A model generated the notes under the pieces. It searched no databases. It was given only the letters and a program-made list of their open reading frames with translations, and was not told the origin of the DNA. The translations under genes and the position numbers were made by a program. A stretch of 27,691 nt of DNA from SIG622 sp045600125. GTDB lineage: Bacteria > Bacillota > Clostridia > Oscillospirales > CAG-382. Shown piece after piece: positions 1-7,110 of the stretch. Where the stretch lies: positions 1 to 27,691 of the forward strand of contig JAZRXH010000166.1 in NCBI GenBank assembly GCA_045600125.1, written 5' to 3'. Every line of letters starts with the position of its first letter. Within the stretch, counting starts at the first letter, position 1.

Positions 1-3000
1 GCGTCTGCCTTTGCCATAGCGAGAAGGGCAGCCGCTTTCAGCTCGTCTACCTCTGCGGTCGTTTCCGCATTGGTGATATTCGTCTTTGCCGTGCCGGCAA
101 TGTCGGCGTTCACTTCGGTCTGTGCGGCTTCAATCGCCGCACTCGCCGATGTCTTCAGAGCCGCAAGCGCTGCGTCCGCCTCCTGCATGAGACCGAGCGC
201 CGTGTCCTTTATCGAGATGACATCGGCAACCGTGGAAGCTGCCTCAACATCGGCAAGAGCCTGCAGTGCGATGGCTTCATTTTCCTTATTCTTTGCCGCA
301 TTGATTTCTGCGGCAGCGTCCTGCTTTGCCGTGGCAAGGTCAATGCAGCCGCAGGCGGTGCAGACGTAGTTTTCATAGGTGTGTGCCTGCGCCTCACCGT
401 ATCCGCCGCAGAGGGTACACTTTGCGGAGTGGGTCAGACCGTCCTCGTTGTCACGGTATTCATCGCCGTACACGTGGTTTTCGGTGGAGCCGTCGCAGAC
501 GTCGCAGATCAGACACCGGCGGCAATGGGTGCTGCCGTCGCCGTTGTCCACGTAGTCGCCCTCAAAGCTGTGGGTGTGGGTGTAGTATACACGGATGTCT
601 CTGAATTCGGTGATGCTCGTGCTTTCCCTACCGCCGAAGGAGAAGGTGCTTTCGCCTATATCGGTCACGTGAACGGTAGACCCGTTCGGTACACCCTCGG
701 TTTCCAGCTTGGTTCCCGAAGAAACAGCCACTTGACCGTAATGGGATGTATAGGAACCGGTCACCGCCTCAAGGCGGGTGATGGTAACGAGGGGGCTGAG
801 AGCCTCCACCGTCACTTGCAAATATCTGCCGTCCACCAGACCGGCAACCATTCGACCAGCTGTAGAAGGATTTGTGTCGGCAGTGACCTTGAAGAGCTTG
901 CCGGTGTAAAGGTAACCGTCTTCCACGAAATTATCTGCGCTGTACGGAAGCTCCTCGAGCGCTTCGCCCTCCGGCGCACCGCAGGCGCAGTCGCCGCCGT
1001 CGAAGACGTGGGCTCTCGGCTCGCTGTATACGCCGCAGACGACGCACTTGACAAGATGCGTTCCGCCCCAGTTATCGACGCATTCGCCGGTGAAGTCGTG
1101 CTCCTCAACGGAACCGACAGCGCCGCAGACGCAGCTCGTTGTGTGGGTGCCGTCTTCGTTATCCTTGAAGACGTCATACACGTGCGCTTCCGCCTCTTGG
1201 AATTCTCCGCACAGATCGCAGCTTCTCCGGTGCGTACCGTCGCCGTTGTCTGTGCAGTTGTCTATATAGCGGTGCGTATGGGTATAGTATACGGTGATAT
1301 CCGTCACGGTGAGGCTTGCGCTATTGCTCGCAGTAAGTATGAATGAAGAGGCGTTGACAGCCGCCACGTGTACGACGGAGCCGTCGGCAACACCGCCTGT
1401 CTCGATTTTTCTGCCTCTGTTCACGGTCGCATAACCGTAATAATTGCCGCCGTCGACAACAGTCGCCGCAACGCTCCGGATCGTCACGTCGGCATCCCTG
1501 AAGCGGGGTTCGATTCTGATGCTGTCGATCATCCGTGTGTCGCGATTGTGACCGACCACCAGACCGTTTTGACCCCGAATGGTAGTTCCCGTCACCTTGA
1601 AGGCGCTGCCTTCATAGGCATACTCCGTTCCAGCTCCGGGAGTGAACGGCAGTACCTCGCAATCCCACTCTTCGCCGCCGCAGGCGCAGACGCCGTCCTC
1701 GAAGACGTGGGCTTCCGGTGCGAAGTATCCGCCGCAGTCCGCACACAGACGGGAGTGGGTATAATCCTCGTTGTCCCGCAGGGTATCCGTAAGGGTATGA
1801 GGCACGGCAGCACTCTGTGCGCCGCAGTCGGGGCATACAAGGGCGTGCCCTTCCTCACTGCCGATGTCGAGAGCGGCGCCGTCCGCAAAGCGGTGGCTTT
1901 CCGCCGTATCATACGTCCAGCAGTGGGTACACTTTCTCGAATGGGTGCCGTTACCGTTATCTCTGTATGTGCCTCTGAAGTCGTGTTCATGCTCCGGTAC
2001 CGTCGTGTAATATACGGTGATGTCCTTGAACAGACAGTACTTGGTGTCGCCGCCGGCAAAGAGTACGACGTTGGAATTGATATCGGTGATTTCAACGACA
2101 TCACCGTTTGCAACCGCTCCCGTCTGGGTCTTCGTACCGTTGACGGTCACGCCGCCGTAGTCATTGCCCCATTTTCCCACCACGGCTTCGATTTTTGTGA
2201 TGGTGATGAGCGGATTTATGGCTTCGATTTCCAGCCGGTAGAAGGAGCCGCCGCCCCGGACGCCGTCTGTGGGGTCAGTGGAGTTGCCGCTCACACGGAA
2301 ATTTTCCGTTTCGTACAGATACGCCGTGCCGGAATTCTCAACGATGTTATCAGCGCTGAAGGGGAGGAGAGCGGGCTCAGCGGCTACAGGCTCAAAACCG
2401 CCGCAGAGGCTGCAGACGCCCTCGGTAAAGCTGTGCGCCGCCGTTTCGCCGATCGCTCCGCAGGCGCACCTGCCCGAGTGGGTGCCGTCGCCGTTGTCGG
2501 CAGAGGCGAAGGCGTGCGCTTCTGTCTCGCCGTATGCACCGCAATAGCGGCATTTTGCCGTATGAGTGCCGTCGCCGTTGTCGGTGCTGTTGAAAATGTG
2601 ATTGTGATCGGCTGCCGTGTAATAGACGGTAATGTCACCGAATACACACCAAAAGTCGCCGCCCGCAAAGGAAAAGACGGTGGAATCAATATCGGTCACA
2701 TTGACGGTCGAACCGTCTGCGACTTCCCCCGTTTGAACCTTTGTACCACGGCTGACGCTGACTTCGCCGTAATAACGTCCCCATAGTTTGACCACTGCGT
2801 CGACGCCGGTAATGGTCACATTGGGGTTTGTCGCTTCAATTTTGCCGCCGCCGTATATACCGCAGTTTACACCGTGGTAACTGTAACTGTACGCAGAACC
2901 GGCAGTAATTGTAAAGTTTTCGCCGACATATCTGTAACTGCCGTTCTCTGCGATGATATTTGAGTCATCAAATACCAGTACCTCGGACAGTATTTCCTCC

Positions 3001-3086
3001 TCCGCCGCCGCCGGAGCGGTGCAAAGCGGGATCATACCGGCTATCATAATGACAGACAGTACAAAGCTAAGCAGTCTTTTTCTCAT
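1..3086 (-). CDS. Large secreted surface protein with alternating beta modules and Cys-knuckle repeats (partial, C-terminus outside window)
   Basis: The minus-strand frame is open from an ATG at 3086 to the left edge, giving 1028 codons without a stop. The N-terminus is a classical signal peptide (MRKRLLSFVLSVIMIAGM, then an Ala-rich cleavage region near residue 28). Four related beta-rich modules follow at about residues 28-158, 232-359, 475-602 and 708-835. Each carries the pattern ITIT-x-hEAV, then YG-x-V-x-V, GTK, and ends near DITVYYT. After each module come Cys-knuckle repeats of the type DNGDGTHSxxCxxCG with AHxF between them. From about residue 913 the protein becomes Ala/Lys/Glu-rich and helical, like the three-helix repeats of DUF1542/FIVAR surface proteins (a resemblance only). 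The ribosome site is GAAAGGAAG and a good promoter lies upstream. I infer an extracellular or wall-associated protein; ligand and anchoring are unknown. The frame was checked directly near positions 3-30, 480-540, 1200-1260 and 2521-2582. Confidence 0.85.
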   Translation of the reverse strand, partial: MRKRLLSFVLSVIMIAGMIPLCTAPAAAEEEILSEVLVFDDSNIIAENGSYRYVGENFTITAGSAYSYSYHGVNCGIYGGGKIEATNPNVTITGVDAVVKLWGRYYGEVSVSRGTKVQTGEVADGSTVNVTDIDSTVFSFAGGDFWCVFGDITVYYTAADHNHIFNSTDNGDGTHTAKCRYCGAYGETEAHAFASADNGDGTHSGRCACGAIGETAAHSFTEGVCSLCGGFEPVAAEPALLPFSADNIVENSGTAYLYETENFRVSGNSTDPTDGVRGGGSFYRLEIEAINPLITITKIEAVVGKWGNDYGGVTVNGTKTQTGAVANGDVVEITDINSNVVLFAGGDTKYCLFKDITVYYTTVPEHEHDFRGTYRDNGNGTHSRKCTHCWTYDTAESHRFADGAALDIGSEEGHALVCPDCGAQSAAVPHTLTDTLRDNEDYTHSRLCADCGGYFAPEAHVFEDGVCACGGEEWDCEVLPFTPGAGTEYAYEGSAFKVTGTTIRGQNGLVVGHNRDTRMIDSIRIEPRFRDADVTIRSVAATVVDGGNYYGYATVNRGRKIETGGVADGSVVHVAAVNASSFILTASNSASLTVTDITVYYTHTHRYIDNCTDNGDGTHRRSCDLCGEFQEAEAHVYDVFKDNEDGTHTTSCVCGAVGSVEEHDFTGECVDNWGGTHLVKCVVCGVYSEPRAHVFDGGDCACGAPEGEALEELPYSADNFVEDGYLYTGKLFKVTADTNPSTAGRMVAGLVDGRYLQVTVEALSPLVTITRLEAVTGSYTSHYGQVAVSSGTKLETEGVPNGSTVHVTDIGESTFSFGGRESTSITEFRDIRVYYTHTHSFEGDYVDNGDGSTHCRRCLICDVCDGSTENHVYGDEYRDNEDGLTHSAKCTLCGGYGEAQAHTYENYVCTACGCIDLATAKQDAAAEINAAKNKENEAIALQALADVEAASTVADVISIKDTALGLMQEADAALAALKTSASAAIEAAQTEVNADIAGTAKTNITNAETTAEVDELKAAALLAMAKAD

Positions 3087-3140
3087 AGGTTTCTTCCTTT
3101 CGTTTCCTTATCGGAGTTAATAATAGCGCATATTACATTA

Positions 3141-3168
3141 AGTATACCACAGTTTTCCTGTTTGTCAA
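3141..3168 (-). promoter_or_regulatory. Sigma-A-type promoter of the left-edge surface protein
   Basis: Read on the minus strand, TTGACA (3168-3163) is followed after 16 nt by TATACT (3146-3141). The expected start is about 45-50 nt upstream of the ATG at 3086, with the GAAAGGAAG ribosome site between them. Confidence 0.75.
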
Positions 3169-3207
3169 CGGTTTTTGAAGATTTTTTCGTAAAAACTACC
3201 GACTTTT

Positions 3208-3239
3208 ACATTTTTGTATGCGTAAATATACAAAAATGT
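3208..3239. repeat. Perfect 12-bp inverted repeat (possible operator or hairpin)
   Basis: ACATTTTTGTAT at 3208-3219 is the exact reverse complement of ATACAAAAATGT at 3228-3239, with an 8-nt spacer. It sits about 40 bp upstream of the -35 box of the minus-strand surface-protein promoter, at the edge of the glycoside-hydrolase-like remnant. The stem is AT-rich with no GC-rich core, so an operator is as plausible as a transcript hairpin. Confidence 0.55.
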
Positions 3240-3501
3240 GACAGCCGCAGGCTGCGTCCGTTCCGCCATGTTCTCCGCATGGGCGCACGGTCTGCGGGGC
3301 TTCGTATGGTGGTGTGCCAACGAGCAGGCGGCGCCGGAGCATACGCCCTGCGACCGGTGCGCCGTCGAACGGGAGCCGGGTCTGTTCCATATGGACGGCA
3401 CCCCGAAGCCCTTCCTCGGAGAAATGACCGCCGGGGGCTTCCTTGTGACCCTTCCCGGGAACACGGGACTCGCTGCCGTGGTAAAGAAACGGGAAACATA
3501 G
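3238..3501 (+). pseudogene. Remnant resembling the C-terminus of a glycoside hydrolase
   Basis: This plus-strand frame (GTG at 3238, TAG at 3499-3501) encodes about 87 residues, preceded in frame by a stop at 3223. The stretch GLRGFVWWCANEQ, then AVEREPGLFHMDGTPKP, resembles the last strand-helix of clan-A (beta/alpha)8 glycoside hydrolases such as GH5-like mannanases, where a WWC..EQ strand precedes an xVERELGL..DGxPKP segment. Nothing upstream supplies the catalytic barrel, and there is no convincing ribosome site. I therefore read it as the tail of a decayed or deleted gene. The match is from memory of the family, not a search. A plus-direction terminator lies about 180 bp downstream. Confidence 0.45.
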
Positions 3502-3826
3502 CGTGATAGAGAGCGGTATTTGAAACGCTGTAAGAAATGCAGAGATTTCAGAAATGCTCAATACCTGATGTCATCCTCGTTTCGATCGTGATGGTATAAT
3601 ACGTTCTTTGAATGCTTTTTGGATTAGTGTTCGGGTATATTTTCCGAAAGCATTGGCTTATAGACCGATTTCGACAGAAAAGGCAGTCCTTTGCGGGCTG
3701 CCTTGCTTCGTTTTTTTCGGACTTATTCGTTTTTTCCGGATCTATTCCGGCTTGCCCGGGACCGGAGCCCCTTCGCTCATCCCCGGCGCAGGGAATTTCC
3801 CGCCTCCTGCCGTTTTTCATCCGGGC
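3502..3826. other. Intergenic region without a convincing gene
   Basis: Between the remnant and the Lgt-like gene only short overlapping frames exist on both strands, and none has a ribosome site or recognisable motif. The one clear element is the hairpin at 3680-3717. A TATAAT near 3593 has no good -35 partner. Confidence 0.6.
3680..3717. terminator. Bidirectional intrinsic terminator
   Basis: AAGGCAGTCC (3680-3689) pairs with GGGCTGCCTT (3695-3704), with one T-G wobble and a 5-nt loop. On the plus strand it is followed after a few bases by seven T. On the minus strand it is followed by TTTTCT. It lies about 110 bp past the stop of the minus-strand Lgt-like gene and could end that transcript as well as any plus-strand transcript from the remnant. 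Confidence 0.7.
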
Positions 3827-4648
3827 TTACTTCTGCGTGTCCTCCCCGGTCTTTTCCTTCTTTTCCTTCTTTCTCCGCTCAAAGCCGTGCCTCAACAGGT
3901 ACAGCCCGGCACTGAGGATGATCGCCGCATAAAGACACGGATAGAAAACCGTGACGACCCGTCTGTCGTAGGGCAGTTCCCGGAAAGGCAGGACGATCCA
4001 CCTTGCCGCCGAGAAGAGCGCCGCAAAGATCGCCGCCCGGCTTCCCTCTCGCAGCCTCAGAACGTGCGGCAAAACGAGCGCCGCCGTGATCGCAAGAACG
4101 GCGCCTGCGATCTCGTACAGCTGCGTGGGATGAACGACGGGTGATTTGGCGCTCACGGTTTTCAGACTGTTGATAAAGCGGTATTTGAATTCGTTTGCCG
4201 GGAATATCATGCCGAACGGACCCTGCGTGGGTTTTCCGTGACAGCATCCGTTCAGAAAGCAGCCGAGCTTCAGAAGGACGATCCCAGCCGCCGCCGGCAC
4301 CGGAAAAGCGTCTGCGATCCCGGCGGGCTTTTCTTTCCGCAGGATGCAGAAAACGACGACCGTCGCCGCCCCGGCGGCAAGACCTCCCATGAGAGAAAGC
4401 TGCCGGTAGGTCGGCGTCCACACCGAAAGACCGTTCCGGAACGCCCCCGGATTCGTGAGGTAATTCAGCAGTCTTGCGCCGATAAGCGACGTGACGACCG
4501 CCAGAAGAGGCAGAAGCACAGACCATATGCCCTGCTTCCTTTTCCGGAGAGCCATGCCCGCAAGCACCGTCCCGACGGCGCCCGCTAAAGCGGCGCACAG
4601 ATAGTAGCTTTGCAGGGCGGCACCGAAGATCCTGACGTAAGGGTACAT
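3827..4648 (-). CDS. Prolipoprotein diacylglyceryl transferase (Lgt)-like membrane protein
   Basis: This 273-residue protein has several hydrophobic segments and the length of Lgt, the membrane enzyme that moves diacylglyceryl from phosphatidylglycerol to the lipobox cysteine of prolipoproteins. Family-like landmarks are KLGCFLNGCCHGKPT at about residues 126-140, VHPTQLYE at 172-179 and an Arg-containing RWIVLPFRELPYD near 215-227. It is divergent. The N-x-C-C-x-G-K-P form replaces the usual R-x-G-N-F-x-N-x-E-x-x-G-R-P, and the histidine expected after the GG of the second motif is absent (MGGLAAGAA). The C-terminus is a charged Lys/Glu tail. Its ATG lies 19 nt after the stop of the upstream lipoprotein gene, so the two are probably cotranscribed. 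True Lgt activity is uncertain; it may be a paralogue with another or narrower role. Confidence 0.7.
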   Translation of the reverse strand: MYPYVRIFGAALQSYYLCAALAGAVGTVLAGMALRKRKQGIWSVLLPLLAVVTSLIGARLLNYLTNPGAFRNGLSVWTPTYRQLSLMGGLAAGAATVVVFCILRKEKPAGIADAFPVPAAAGIVLLKLGCFLNGCCHGKPTQGPFGMIFPANEFKYRFINSLKTVSAKSPVVHPTQLYEIAGAVLAITAALVLPHVLRLREGSRAAIFAALFSAARWIVLPFRELPYDRRVVTVFYPCLYAAIILSAGLYLLRHGFERRKKEKKEKTGEDTQK

Positions 4649-4667
4649 GAGAAGCCCTCTTTTACTT

Positions 4668-6854
4668 TTACTTTGTGACGTTTACCTGTGCTTCGACGAG
4701 AAGAGACTCTCTTACGCCGTCCTCCTCGTATGCCATAAGGAATACCGCCTTGCTGCTGTTCAGCGTGATGACGCCGGCGTTTTCCGTGACCTCGATCTCG
4801 GTCGTGCCCTCTTCGGTCGTGAGGATCAGCTTCCCGTTTTCATATACGGCGGGCGCCGACATGGGAGCGTTCTCTTCTGCCGCGATCGCACCGCTGACCG
4901 TGCAGGTATTCTCTCCCGTTTTTGCTATGGTGAGCTCCTGCACAAGGCTGATCTGATCGATATACTGTGCAAGCGCTGCGTCGCAGTCTGCCTTGGAGTT
5001 GATCTCAAGGTCGATGTCGCCGAAATCGCTGCCGAGCCCCTCGCTGAGATACAGCTGATACATTTCTTCCGTCACCCGCATCGCTGTCAGGGAAACCGTG
5101 CCCGTATAGGTCCCCACAAGGTCGTCCAGAGAAGGACCGCCGCCGAAGCGGATGTCGATCTCCGGGATGCTGATGACAAAGGGAACGACGAATTCCGGCT
5201 CTGCCGTGTTCATGTCCGCATCCGGGGCAAAGAATTCGACGGTGTGCGGGAAGCCGGACGTGACAAAGCCCATGAGCGTTGCCGAGGTCTTCACCGGCTT
5301 GCCGTTCCATTTTCCCGTCCAGTTTGCGGCATTTGCCCCATCGGTGAGCGGGGCGAAACGGAACTTATAGCCGTCGTAGGCGCTTTTCCCGCCCTCCGGC
5401 ACCTCCTCCGTCAGAGAGATGCTTATCTTTGAATTGTAATAGTCCTTGACGGCGTTCACCGCCTGAAGCTGCTGCTGCTCGACCTTTCTCACCGTGTAAT
5501 TCTCGACGCTCTTCAGCACGCCGGGCATCACGTCGTTCTTCAGGTGTGCTACATACTCGTCAATCAACTTCTCCTCCTCAGCCGAAGTAAGCTGGGGAAT
5601 GTTCTTAACCGTCACGAGCGGCGTATCGGCAGCGACCTCCGCCTGCTGGTCATAGGTCAGGTCGAAGAACTCCGAGGCGTACTCCCGGAAGCCGGCTTCC
5701 AGCGCATCGACGGCAATCTCCGGATCCTCCGGATGCTTTTCAATCACCTCAACGGCTTTCGCACGCCAGTCCTTTGCGGTCATCGGCTTGTGACCGAAGC
5801 CGGAAAAGCCTTCGTTGTAGTGATGATAGACGTATGCGAAATCCTCGAGCTTTGTGGACGCCGCTTCCTCCGCAAAGGCGGTCAGCATCTTGTCGATGAT
5901 GAGGACGCCGCCCATTCCGACGGAGAGGGCGCCGCTGCCGACCGAGGTGAAAGCGTCCGCCCAGTAGGTCGTGACCTTGGAGCTGACGTCCCGGATAAGG
6001 TTCAGCACCTCGCCCTTGTCCGCACCGCCGCCCACGGTGTCGTTTACGGCGACCTTCATAAGGCTCGTGCAGGTGGCGACGTAGCCGATGGCGGAAAACA
6101 GCGTCAGATTGGTTCCCGAGATCTCGGTATTCAGCCAGTCCGGAATGTCGCCCACCGTCGCCATGCTGATGGCGTTGTCAAGCCGGTCGGCATAATCGAA
6201 GAATTTCCCGACGGCGTCTATGCCGAACTGCGCAAGCTCCGAGGTGACCGTGGGATCGTCGGCGGCGATCCGCCTTGCAAAATCGACTGCCGCCGCATTC
6301 TCCATGGCAAAGCCGCTGTCGAGAACGTCGGTGATATAGGCGTTCCGCTTGCCCTCGTTCTCCACGTAGAAGACGCCGTAGCAGGACAGATGGTCCGTAT
6401 AAATCACGACCTCTTTGGCTGCCGCATCCACCTCGAACAGAACGTCCTCCCACTCGCCGGTCTCCTCGTTTCTGTACTTTGCACCGACGCACTTGTCGGG
6501 GTCCTGCCCCGCTTCGCAGAAGTCGGTGGAGTAGGGGATGCGGATGGTGATGAAATCGTCCAGCTCGTGCAGATCGCCGACGGAGATGTCATAGGCTTCG
6601 ATCTTGTAGCCCTCTTCTTTGTTTTCCTCTGTCGGTCTCTTTTGTACTTTCAGCTCTGTTTCGCCGTCCAGAAGACAGTCCCCCACGTCTACCGTGATCC
6701 CGTCCCCGGTGGTGACGGCGGTATTCTCGGGAGAAAGGGACAGCGTATGTGTCTCCGGCTTTCCGCATCCGTTCAGAAGTCCCGCCGTCAGAGCGAGTGC
6801 AAGAACAAGGCTGAGCACTCTTTTTTTCGTTTTCGCATTGGTTTTCATTTTCAT
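4668..6854 (-). CDS. Large lipoprotein with N-terminal ZU5-like beta domain, function unknown
   Basis: The start is set at ATG 6854, because it is preceded by a GGGAGGG ribosome site and begins a proper lipoprotein signal: basic MKMKTNAKTKKR, a hydrophobic core, then lipobox L27-N28-G29-C30. An upstream ATG at 6971 in the same frame would bury this signal and overlaps the promoter. The 728-residue product should be anchored outside the membrane after lipidation. Residues about 35-175 look like a ZU5-type beta-sandwich (ELKVQKRP, then DISVGDLHELDDFITIRIPY). The middle, about 180-480, is mostly helical. The C-terminal part, about 490-728, is beta-rich and includes DLVGTYTGTVSLTAM. No catalytic motif was recognised. 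It is the first gene of a probable operon with the Lgt-like gene downstream. Confidence 0.85.
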   Translation of the reverse strand: MKMKTNAKTKKRVLSLVLALALTAGLLNGCGKPETHTLSLSPENTAVTTGDGITVDVGDCLLDGETELKVQKRPTEENKEEGYKIEAYDISVGDLHELDDFITIRIPYSTDFCEAGQDPDKCVGAKYRNEETGEWEDVLFEVDAAAKEVVIYTDHLSCYGVFYVENEGKRNAYITDVLDSGFAMENAAAVDFARRIAADDPTVTSELAQFGIDAVGKFFDYADRLDNAISMATVGDIPDWLNTEISGTNLTLFSAIGYVATCTSLMKVAVNDTVGGGADKGEVLNLIRDVSSKVTTYWADAFTSVGSGALSVGMGGVLIIDKMLTAFAEEAASTKLEDFAYVYHHYNEGFSGFGHKPMTAKDWRAKAVEVIEKHPEDPEIAVDALEAGFREYASEFFDLTYDQQAEVAADTPLVTVKNIPQLTSAEEEKLIDEYVAHLKNDVMPGVLKSVENYTVRKVEQQQLQAVNAVKDYYNSKISISLTEEVPEGGKSAYDGYKFRFAPLTDGANAANWTGKWNGKPVKTSATLMGFVTSGFPHTVEFFAPDADMNTAEPEFVVPFVISIPEIDIRFGGGPSLDDLVGTYTGTVSLTAMRVTEEMYQLYLSEGLGSDFGDIDLEINSKADCDAALAQYIDQISLVQELTIAKTGENTCTVSGAIAAEENAPMSAPAVYENGKLILTTEEGTTEIEVTENAGVITLNSSKAVFLMAYEEDGVRESLLVEAQVNVTK

Positions 6855-6957
6855 GATAAGGATCCCTCCCGTAAATGGATTTGTGCAAAAGCGCATGGAA
6901 TTTATGCGTAAGGTCCGGACTTTCCCGCCTTTTCGGCTCCGAACCGTCTCCGGAACC

Positions 6958-6987
6958 ATTTTACCATACATTTCCGCAAAAAGTCAA
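6958..6987 (-). promoter_or_regulatory. Promoter of the lipoprotein/Lgt-like operon
   Basis: On the minus strand TTGACT (6987-6982) and TAAAAT (6963-6958) are separated by 18 nt. Transcription would start near 6950, about 95 nt before the ATG at 6854. Confidence 0.7.
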
Positions 6988-7035
6988 GAGGGAAAAATCG
7001 TATTTGCAAGCCTTACACGGGAACGAAGAACGAAG

Positions 7036-7066
7036 AAAACCTCCCGCCTTCGGGGCAGGAGGTTTT
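7036..7066 (-). terminator. Intrinsic terminator after the 2153-aa protein gene
   Basis: AAAACCTCCCGCC (7036-7048) pairs with GGGCAGGAGGTTTT (7053-7066) with one C/A mismatch. On the minus strand the GC stem ends in TTTTCTTC. It lies about 45 bp beyond the stop at 7111. Confidence 0.75.
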
Positions 7067-7110
7067 GCTTGTTTTCGGAAATCCGTCCGGATAACCGGAG
7101 CTATCCGGCT

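Noticed and set aside
381..2786. Plus-strand frames of 321 and 472 codons
   Set aside because: They lie opposite the continuous minus-strand surface-protein gene, which has a signal peptide and regular modules; the plus products show no domain or start signal.
3548..3820. 90-codon minus-strand frame just after the Lgt-like gene
   Set aside because: It begins 7 bp after the stop, but has no ribosome site and runs through the bidirectional terminator; the product shows no motif.
5544..6911. 455-codon plus-strand frame
   Set aside because: It is antisense to the lipoprotein gene, whose lipobox, ribosome site and promoter are clear.
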